A stretch of DNA of 57,095 nt from NCBI GenBank assembly GCA_049515655.1, contig JBEKTW010000027.1, positions 1-57,095 on the forward strand, in the 5' to 3' direction. A model generated the notes under the pieces. The model worked only from the letters and a program-made list of their open reading frames with translations. It made no database searches and had not been told where the DNA came from. The position numbers and the translations under genes are program-made. Positions 50,295 through 57,095 of the stretch are shown piece after piece (within the stretch, counting starts at the first letter, position 1; every line of letters starts with the position of its first letter). The stretch comes from JBEKTW01 sp049515655 (lineage in GTDB: Bacteria; Bacteroidota; Ignavibacteria; UBA10030; SZUA-254).

Positions 50295-53200
50295 ATGAAT
50301 AGAGAAAGAGCTTTTCCGTTGACGGTTCCGTTGTTGTTGTCGGTGCTCATGTTGACGACAGCGTATGCCTCCGGCGGAAAAAGTACGGGTGACACCCGCA
50401 GCGGGATTAAACGGCCTGCGGGGGTTCCGCATTCCACGCTTCTCAATATCAACAATGTCGCAATGTGGGCGAACGACAACGGCAGCCTGGAGCGGCGCAC
50501 CCAGGCTCCCTTGGCCGGAGTAACGTTCCCCCGGGGAACGACAACGTGCGTTTATGCGGGCGGATTGCTCTGGGGAGGGTATGTCGGGCAGGGAAGTAAC
50601 CGGGAACTTTGTGTAGGAGGGCAAACGTACACTGCCGGAACGCTTCCCGGGCGCATCATCGCTCCCGGGGTCGCGGAGAATCCTGACAATCCGGACGTTC
50701 GCATCTATCGCGTTCGCAGGGACTGGCAAACAGCCAACCTGACACAGGACGCGGCAGAGTTTTTCGGGAAGGCGGTAGAGGATGTTACCAACGGCGACAT
50801 TGCAGCCCTTCGCGAGCAGTACAGGCAGGATTGGGTCAACTGGCCCTGGCAAAAAGGCGCTCCGTACTATAACCGCGACGGCATTCAGGGTTATCAGCCC
50901 GCCCCCGACGGCTCATACGACTCCACCAGGGATGAACCGGGCCTTGCGGGTGCAGACGAGGTGTTGTGGCTTGTGTGCAATGACCTCGACGCTAACACCG
51001 TGAGTGCCCTCACAGCATCTTCCCCCATCGGGTTGGAGCTCCAGATAACGTGCTGGGCGTACTCTCACACCAGCAACCTGAGTAACGTGATCTTTCAGCG
51101 CTACCGGCTCATCTATAAAGGAACGGCGACCACGCCGGCAACCTCCATCATCGACTCGATGTATCTGGCAAAATGGGTTGACCCGGATATCGGAGACAAC
51201 GGAGATGATTTCGCCGGCTGCCTGCCCGACCGGAATATCGGATATGCGTACAATTCCTCCGCCACCGACGTCGTGTATTCATCGTACAATTTGCCGCCGC
51301 CGGTTGTCGGATATGCACTACTCCAGGGACCGGTTATCCCCCAGCCCGGCAGTACGGCCCGAAAGAATTTCAGTTCTCTTCGAGACCATGCGAACCTTCC
51401 CATGACTTCGTTTGCATATTTCGCAACGGGAGGGCTTATGACCGACCCGTCGACTTCGGCAAGCCGAGGATCTTGGTGGACAGTTCTTCGCGGAAAGTGT
51501 TACACCGACCCTATATCCGGGAAATGCACGAAATTTCCGCTGTCGGGTGACCCGAGCACGCTCAACGGTTGGGTGGATGGCCGTGTCGATCCGGCGGGCG
51601 ACCGGAAATTCCTTATCTCCTCGGGGCCTTTCCGGATGGCATTAGGCGATACACAGGAGGTCGTGGTCGGGTTGATGTGCGCCGAGGGGACCAACAATCT
51701 CGACGGTATCACCGCGATGGAGCACATAGACGACGGGGCGCAAGACCTGTTGAATTTTGATTTTGTTGCTCCCAGCCCCGTCCCCGTGCCTGATTTTCGC
51801 ATCGTGGAGCTGAGCAACAAATTCATCTTCGATTGGGAATCCGATACCGCGACGACGCATCAGATCGAGCACTTCAACTCGCAGGGTTACAAGTTCGAGA
51901 CCTACAAGGTCTATCAGTTTCGGGGTCCGGCGCTCACCGACCCCTGCGTGCTTTTTCCGCCGTTCAATATCACCAAGCCCCGATCGCTCCAGGTGACCAC
52001 GGACCTGCTGCGCAATTACTCCCTGGTGAACGGACAGAAATATTACTATGCTATCACCGCCGTCGCTTACAATCCCGATTCGTCTGTCTATGAGAAACGG
52101 CTGGAGTCCGCAGTGGTGATCAAACTCGCGGTTCCTCACAGCCCCAATCCGGGGACGATTTATCCCTATTACCCGGGGGACACGGTATCCAACATCCACA
52201 TGATTGCCGGTTTGGATGACGGCATCGTCCGGGCGATCTATTATGACCCTTTAAAAGCGGATGGCCACGCGTATGAAGTGTGGTATCATCGGCCCTACCT
52301 GAATTATAAGCCGACATGGGACTTCATCGACACGACCGCTTCCGACACATTGCTCCGGAGAATGACGATGGGCCTGCCCCCGATACGCATCCTGACCCGC
52401 GGATTTACTCTCGAGGTGAAAGAGCCGTTGTTCGGGTTCAAGAATGTCATGCAGACGGAATACGCGTTTAAGCCGGCCAATGACGTCGTGTTTAACGCTG
52501 CGAACCCTCAGGGAAATTACATGATCCTCGGAGGAGGTACTTCAGGGCTGGATACGATCGTCGGGTACACAACCAACGACCAGGACCTTGAATGGAGGTT
52601 TACGGGTGATTCCAGCTGGGCGGCATGGATCGAGGACGATCCTCTCGCCTCGAAATGGATCCGGGTGCCTTACACCATGTGGCAGATGGATCGAACGGGG
52701 AAGCTGCAGGGCAGGCAGGTGTACACGTTCATCACCGACCACGCTCAGGACAACACCTGGCATCCGGGCGTTTTGCTGGACCGCGAGTACAACGGAAAAC
52801 CGATTAGCGTGTTTTACCCCGTTTCTGCGTACGTCGACAGCGTGGAGGAAAATCTGCACTGGTATGCTAGGCAGTATAACGATTCGATTCCGTGGGCGCC
52901 CGACGGCTTTCTCGTGAGGGCACTTCTTTACGCGGTTTCCTGGGATCGCAGCAGGGCGGAGCTCTGGAAAGCGTACATTGCCGACCTCGACGGAGACGGA
53001 ATTCCGGCGCCCAAGGGGACGATTGTCCGCTTTGTCCAGAACAAGCAGATTCGCGATAACGATAAAGTACTCGTCACTCCCGGCTGCGTTGTGACCGATG
53101 ATGTGGCGGCGGCGCGTGCGGAAGTTCAGAAGGTCAATGTTTTTCCCAATCCCTACTACGGACTGAATAGGGCGGAGCTCGACCGGTCGCAAAGGTTTAT

Positions 53201-53453
53201 CACGTTCAACCACCTGCCTAGATACGCAACGATCCGGATCATCAACCTCTCGGGCGTCATGGTGAAGACCATCCACAAAGACGACGGCACGCAGTTCGCC
53301 ACGTGGGATTTGAACAACGAAAACGCTCTTCCCGTCGCGAGCGGCATCTACCTGGCCGACGTTGAAATGCGGGATGTCAACAGCGTGGACCTCGGCTCCA
53401 AGATCCTGAAGCTGATGATCGTGCAGGAACAACGGTTCATTCAAACCCGGTGA
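50295..53453 (+). CDS. large secreted protein paired with PorV, atypical sorting domain
   Basis: About 1052 residues; start uncertain (ATG 50295 directly before the signal peptide FPLTVPLLLSVLMLTTAYA, or ATG 50271). The long middle has no recognised domain but many aromatic strands (WANDNGSLERRTQAPLAGV, YAYNSSATDVVYSSYNLPPP) and one Fn3-like stretch near residue 500. The C-terminus, VFPNPYYGLNRAEL ... TIRIINLSGVMVKTI ... WDLNNENALPVASGIYLADV, is a sorting domain related to but distinct from the QNYPNPFNP type and does not end in KKxLLLK. It lies 4 nt upstream of the PorV-like gene. The same pairing of giant protein and PorV recurs in this phylum, as far as I recall. Likely T9SS cargo. Confidence 0.8.
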   Translation: MNRERAFPLTVPLLLSVLMLTTAYASGGKSTGDTRSGIKRPAGVPHSTLLNINNVAMWANDNGSLERRTQAPLAGVTFPRGTTTCVYAGGLLWGGYVGQGSNRELCVGGQTYTAGTLPGRIIAPGVAENPDNPDVRIYRVRRDWQTANLTQDAAEFFGKAVEDVTNGDIAALREQYRQDWVNWPWQKGAPYYNRDGIQGYQPAPDGSYDSTRDEPGLAGADEVLWLVCNDLDANTVSALTASSPIGLELQITCWAYSHTSNLSNVIFQRYRLIYKGTATTPATSIIDSMYLAKWVDPDIGDNGDDFAGCLPDRNIGYAYNSSATDVVYSSYNLPPPVVGYALLQGPVIPQPGSTARKNFSSLRDHANLPMTSFAYFATGGLMTDPSTSASRGSWWTVLRGKCYTDPISGKCTKFPLSGDPSTLNGWVDGRVDPAGDRKFLISSGPFRMALGDTQEVVVGLMCAEGTNNLDGITAMEHIDDGAQDLLNFDFVAPSPVPVPDFRIVELSNKFIFDWESDTATTHQIEHFNSQGYKFETYKVYQFRGPALTDPCVLFPPFNITKPRSLQVTTDLLRNYSLVNGQKYYYAITAVAYNPDSSVYEKRLESAVVIKLAVPHSPNPGTIYPYYPGDTVSNIHMIAGLDDGIVRAIYYDPLKADGHAYEVWYHRPYLNYKPTWDFIDTTASDTLLRRMTMGLPPIRILTRGFTLEVKEPLFGFKNVMQTEYAFKPANDVVFNAANPQGNYMILGGGTSGLDTIVGYTTNDQDLEWRFTGDSSWAAWIEDDPLASKWIRVPYTMWQMDRTGKLQGRQVYTFITDHAQDNTWHPGVLLDREYNGKPISVFYPVSAYVDSVEENLHWYARQYNDSIPWAPDGFLVRALLYAVSWDRSRAELWKAYIADLDGDGIPAPKGTIVRFVQNKQIRDNDKVLVTPGCVVTDDVAAARAEVQKVNVFPNPYYGLNRAELDRSQRFITFNHLPRYATIRIINLSGVMVKTIHKDDGTQFATWDLNNENALPVASGIYLADVEMRDVNSVDLGSKILKLMIVQEQRFIQTR

Positions 53454-53457
53454 CGAC

Positions 53458-54531
53458 GTGTCTCTGAAGTGCATGGCAATGCGGAACCAATCCTCCACTG
53501 AACAACATCTGCGGGCGTTCGCCGTCGCGATCGCGCTGTCGTTCCTGCTCGCGGTGGTCGCGTACGGAGGTCGCGCTGACAAGGCCGGCACTGCCGCGGC
53601 GCAGGAGCTGCTCATCCCCGTAGGCGCCGGCCCCATCGCCCTGGGCGGATCGTCGCTCGCGGTCGTCGCCGGCATCGATGCTCTCTACTGGAATCCCGCC
53701 GGTCTTGTCCGTGCGGCGAATGAGACCAACGCGACATTTTCGCACATGAGTTACTTTGCCGGGATCGGTGTGGATTACGCGGCCGTGAGCACGAAGCTCC
53801 CCGACATCGCGAGCATCGGCATCGCCGTCAAGTCACTGTCGTTCGGACAAATCCCGGTTACCACGGAAGATTTTCCCGACGGAAACGGCCAGGTCGCATC
53901 GCCGAGTTTCGTGGTGGTAAGCGGCGCGCTCTCGCGTCTCATCACCGACCATATCGCGTTCGGGTTCTCGGGCAACGTGATCTTCGAGAATATGGACAAG
54001 GTGTCGGCGACGGGCGTCGCTTTCTCGTTCGGTTTACAGTACAGCGGTCTGGGCGGTGTCGACGGTCTGAGTTTCGGCGTCACGGTCGACAACATCGGTC
54101 CGGCGATGACCTACGACGGCGACGGCCTGTTGCGGATGGGACAGGTTGACGACGTGCTGCGCCCCGAGACAACGTACAAGATTCAGGCAGCTTCGGACGA
54201 TCTCCCATCCCTGATCGACATCGGGTTCGGATATATGATGTCGGCTTCAGAACGAGAACAGGTCCAGCTGACTGCGACGTTCCAGAACAACAATTTCTCC
54301 GACGATGAATACAAATTCGGGGCGGAGCTCATCCAAGACCGGATTCTATCGTTTCGAGCAGGATACAGCATATCGGCAGGGAGCGACAACGCCGATTACA
54401 TATACGGCTTCTCGGGGGGAATTGGCGTTGCTGTGCAGTTTCAGCGTGTTAATCTGACTGTTGATTACGCCTATCGGTCGGCAAGTTATTTTAGCGGAAA
54501 TCACGTCCTCAGCCTGAATTTCGGCTTCTGA
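53458..54531 (+). CDS. porV: PorV/PorQ-family outer-membrane protein of the type IX secretion system
   Basis: 357 residues from GTG 53458, or a few fewer from ATG 53473/53479. A signal-type helix (AVAIALSFLLAVVAYGG) is followed by the family hallmark AGTAAAQELLIPVGAGPIALGG, with GIDALYWNPAGLV and a beta-barrel of about fourteen strands ending in LSLNFGF with the terminal aromatic residue expected for outer-membrane insertion. PorV shuttles T9SS cargo from the translocon to the attachment complex; PorQ-type relatives have partly unknown roles, so the exact subfamily is not certain. It follows its probable cargo gene by 4 nt. Confidence 0.82.
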   Translation: MSLKCMAMRNQSSTEQHLRAFAVAIALSFLLAVVAYGGRADKAGTAAAQELLIPVGAGPIALGGSSLAVVAGIDALYWNPAGLVRAANETNATFSHMSYFAGIGVDYAAVSTKLPDIASIGIAVKSLSFGQIPVTTEDFPDGNGQVASPSFVVVSGALSRLITDHIAFGFSGNVIFENMDKVSATGVAFSFGLQYSGLGGVDGLSFGVTVDNIGPAMTYDGDGLLRMGQVDDVLRPETTYKIQAASDDLPSLIDIGFGYMMSASEREQVQLTATFQNNNFSDDEYKFGAELIQDRILSFRAGYSISAGSDNADYIYGFSGGIGVAVQFQRVNLTVDYAYRSASYFSGNHVLSLNFGF

Positions 54532-54867
54532 TGAACCCAAAAAAGTGGGCAAAATCCACATTATTCTATGATTTTTCGCAAGATTTAAGAGTTGTAAATA
54601 ATTGAAAAAAAAATGTGTAAGGTCTTGACAATTTTTTGTAAAAGGAGTATATTCCATTAGCCTCATAAATCCTTATATTCTCGTGACCTAGTGTTTCAGT
54701 TGCACTTTTTTTTAACCGAAACGATTAGGTTGTTCGTTGGTACTAGAATATCAATCATCGTCCGTTGTTTGCTGCCTGTTCTTCTTTGCGAGTGCAATTT
54801 TTCTGAACGTACATTTTCATAACTCACAAACAAAATCCAACAATCCAACATAAGGAGTACGATCTTT
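54532..54867. other. 335-bp gap: promoter and ~208-nt leader
   Basis: Contains the promoter at 54625-54653. The 5' leader runs from about 54660 to 54867 and includes TTGCACTTTTTTTT and, ~90 nt later, the complementary AGTGCAA, and ends in TAAGGAG before the next ATG. No gene is supported in this gap. Confidence 0.55.
54625..54653 (+). promoter_or_regulatory. strong sigma70-type promoter
   Basis: TTGACA (54625-54630), a 17-bp spacer and TATATT (54648-54653), with an A-tract upstream. Third member of the TTGACA group in this window. Confidence 0.7.
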
Positions 54868-57095
54868 ATGAAGAGTATTTACATTTTGCTCGTCGTCCTG
54901 CTCGTGAGCAGCATGGCCGTTGCTCAGCGAACGCGTGTGCTGGTGAGCCGAGACGGAGAAGTGATGCCTTTGAAGAAGGGGGATCCTATTATCAAGGTCA
55001 TCAACGACTACATGAAGCGGAAGAAAATGATCGATGCTACGCAGGCCGCCTGTGTCAACCCCATCCAGTTTGGGTTTGATCCCGGTACCTACACTTCGAA
55101 CAGCACCTTCAATTTGTACCATAAAGAGATTCTCGGGATCAATGTGCAGTCGCCCGCCGACGGTGTGATGGACACCGTTTACGTTCTCATGGCGGGTGGT
55201 TACGTCAACGCGGACTCATCCCTCACGCTGAGGATTTTGTCATCACGCGCTTACCCGGGATCCGGACCGGGCTACGGTAAATTTGCCCCGTATCTGCCGG
55301 GGGAACTGGCGGGCATTAACCCGACTGATTCAGGAGGAGTAGCACCGACCAATATAGGTGTTCCGCTCTGCTGGGGATATTTCACGAACACCAATGACCT
55401 GGATGGTCAGGCCTACAATCCGGAAGGCGGCGTCGCCGCATTCCCCGGGGATGCAACCCCGCCGGATACTACGGCATGGGTGTCATCAATCACCAGAGAG
55501 TATCCGCACGCACCCGCAACATTCCCTCCAACGGGATATGAAGTTTGGGGACTCGGTGGATATCCATTCCGCCACGTTCACGGGGGCGCGATCAACAAGT
55601 TCAATCTGGGCATCATAGGCGCTCCCACGCTTCATGCGGGCGACCCGATCATGATGACATTCACGGTGCCGGGGGCGCATTGGGACCCGGCAAATTCTGC
55701 CAACGATCCCGCGAGGACGACTGTGGGAACTCATACCCTTAACCCCGGTCCGGACAATTTGTACCATACTACTCATGACTGGAAGTGGTACGAGCACGCC
55801 AGTTCCTGTGGCATTCCCGGTTGGGTCGACCGCGGCGGTTGGGAATACAACGTGTGGTACTCGATGACCGTTTCAGGCAATACCCCTCCTCATGTGGTCA
55901 ACATCACGAGCCTGGGAACGACAGTCTCAGGCAGTGCGCGTGACGTCACTATCAACATCGAGGATTGCAATTTTGCTCATGCAGAGAGCGCCGGTGTCGC
56001 CTGGGCACATATGGCGTACTCCGTCGACGGCGGAGAGTACACGATGATTCCACTCGACTACTTCGGCGGAACGACGTATCACGGACAGATTCCGGCAGTG
56101 GCACCCCTTACGGGACAGCCGTACTCACGTACTATCCAATGGTATGTAGCGGCAGGTGATTCTCAGGGATTGGCCATGGATAGCGGCCTTGTGTATTCGT
56201 ACAAGGTTCTGTCGTGGGGCAATCAGTGGTACAGGCCCGATACGAGTGTGTCGTGTACCCCTGTAAGCATTGCGGATGCACCCGGCAGCCATTATCTCGA
56301 TACGACCAGTACCCAAGGGAGCAGCCCTCACCCGACATGGTTCCTCCCCCCATACTCAGGTCATGGGACGGGTACTAAGGATGATGGTACGGCCGGACCG
56401 TTCTATCTTGGCGGACCGTTTGTCTATTTTGGAGATACGGTAAATTACGCATGGATCACCATAAACGGCGCGATTGCACTTTCCAGGACTGCGACGGATA
56501 CGATCGATGTGAGCGATAACGGATTCTATACCGACTATGATTTTCCGAGTGCCGAGCACCTGGGACGTGGAGATACGGCAGGCGCAGGCAACGTACCGAG
56601 GAACTTTATCGGTGCATTGTGGTACGACCTTTACTATGTCGATACAGGTCAGGTGCAATCGGGACGGATCTTCTGGAAATCCGATAGCTGCCGCTTTATC
56701 GCGGAATATGATTCTATCGGTGAGGAGTACGATGGCGCGGAGCTTCCGGCGGACGGTAATATCTACATTCCCTATGCAGCCACGTTCCGCATCATTCTGA
56801 ACAGGTGCGAGGGAACGTTCGATATGCAGTGGGACAACGTCCAGGAAGCCTGGAAATTAGACACCATTTCCTCTGTGGCTTTCCAGGGGAATAATGGAAG
56901 GATCATTCGACCGGACAGCGTTGTGACGGAAGTGGGGAACTATCCGGGATGGTACAAGTTTTATCGCGGGACGGATAATGGTCCGATGAACCTGAAGCCG
57001 CGGGATGGTTTCTGTGTTCGTTTCCATCCATTCGTCGGGACGGCGGTAGCGAGCGGTTGGAACATGATTTCAGTGCCGACAGTGGTTCCGGACAG
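54868..57095 (+). CDS. large secreted protein, truncated by window end
   Basis: An open frame of 742 complete codons runs off the window with no stop. The start is well supported: TAAGGAG lies 9 nt before the ATG and the promoter 54625-54653 is upstream. A signal peptide (MKSIYILLVVLLVSSMAVAQ) comes first. The next ~330 residues have no named domain (many GGY, WGY and HxxHxW motifs). A region with Ig-like character (HVVNITSLGTTVSGSARDV) follows. The last visible part is SGWNMISVPTVVPD, which resembles the GWN-(L/M)-(I/V)-S-(V/L)-P domain common near the end of T9SS cargo in this phylum, so a sorting domain is expected beyond the window. Confidence 0.85.
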   Translation, partial: MKSIYILLVVLLVSSMAVAQRTRVLVSRDGEVMPLKKGDPIIKVINDYMKRKKMIDATQAACVNPIQFGFDPGTYTSNSTFNLYHKEILGINVQSPADGVMDTVYVLMAGGYVNADSSLTLRILSSRAYPGSGPGYGKFAPYLPGELAGINPTDSGGVAPTNIGVPLCWGYFTNTNDLDGQAYNPEGGVAAFPGDATPPDTTAWVSSITREYPHAPATFPPTGYEVWGLGGYPFRHVHGGAINKFNLGIIGAPTLHAGDPIMMTFTVPGAHWDPANSANDPARTTVGTHTLNPGPDNLYHTTHDWKWYEHASSCGIPGWVDRGGWEYNVWYSMTVSGNTPPHVVNITSLGTTVSGSARDVTINIEDCNFAHAESAGVAWAHMAYSVDGGEYTMIPLDYFGGTTYHGQIPAVAPLTGQPYSRTIQWYVAAGDSQGLAMDSGLVYSYKVLSWGNQWYRPDTSVSCTPVSIADAPGSHYLDTTSTQGSSPHPTWFLPPYSGHGTGTKDDGTAGPFYLGGPFVYFGDTVNYAWITINGAIALSRTATDTIDVSDNGFYTDYDFPSAEHLGRGDTAGAGNVPRNFIGALWYDLYYVDTGQVQSGRIFWKSDSCRFIAEYDSIGEEYDGAELPADGNIYIPYAATFRIILNRCEGTFDMQWDNVQEAWKLDTISSVAFQGNNGRIIRPDSVVTEVGNYPGWYKFYRGTDNGPMNLKPRDGFCVRFHPFVGTAVASGWNMISVPTVVPD

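Overview
The window reads as chromosome of a free-living bacterium of the Bacteroidota/Chlorobiota (FCB) side, most likely an Ignavibacteria-like lineage. The reasons are the many secreted proteins ending in a type IX secretion (T9SS) sorting domain of the 'QNYPNPFNP' type, a PorV/PorQ-family outer-membrane protein, a fused alpha-beta E1 dehydrogenase and a pyruvoyl-type arginine decarboxylase. The taxonomic call is inference; no rRNA is present. The clearest promoters are TTGACA/TATATT-like with 16-17 bp spacers, not the -33/-7 type of classical Bacteroidetes.

Layout. 1-6.4 kb (+): ATP synthase beta/epsilon, alanine racemase, GDP-mannose pyrophosphorylase, an RlpA-like lipoprotein, an odd RpiB-like isomerase that lacks the usual catalytic cysteine, and a lytic transglycosylase. 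6.4-7.9 kb: a sparsely coding stretch with a promoter-driven small RNA candidate, very small genes on both strands and a diverged 40-bp repeat pair. 8-15.7 kb (-): arginine decarboxylase, SmpB, two secreted surface proteins, a zinc-finger anti-sigma-like membrane protein with an FG-GAP-like outer domain, and a possible sigma-like regulator. 16-24 kb (+): a lipoate/2-oxoacid dehydrogenase cluster (lpd, lipB, fused E1, E2, lipA) interrupted by a nucleotidyltransferase pair that resembles a toxin-antitoxin unit. 24.4-28.6 kb (+): rplM-rpsI and rpsB-tsf-pyrH-frr, with candidate structured leaders and a clear terminator. 28.7-30 kb: two PspC/LiaF-like membrane proteins. 30.4-33.5 kb (-): DNA polymerase I carrying an in-frame low-complexity insert. 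33.9-57 kb (+): a surface-protein island of five large T9SS-type cargo proteins, one smaller cargo protein and a PorV/PorQ protein. Inside it, 36.2-39 kb is a decayed stretch with tRNA-Ser, a GIY-YIG protein, a transporter remnant, a duplicated tRNA mosaic, a DUF1573 protein and that protein's broken tandem copy.

How it fits together. The core genes are ordinary housekeeping operons. The accessory content is mostly envelope and secretion: T9SS cargo built from Cna-B/SdrD-like, Fn3-like, beta-helix and unnamed modules, with the PorV-like protein next to one cargo gene. The most unusual material is non-coding. Nearly every intergenic gap holds degenerate low-complexity repeats, which have also entered coding sequence (polA, a T9SS sorting domain). 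There is also a family of nested palindromes sharing one architecture: outer stem, 3-nt symmetric internal loop, inner CCCG/CGGG stem. A roughly 150-residue unnamed module occurs three times in two adjacent cargo proteins and is the best candidate here for an undescribed domain.
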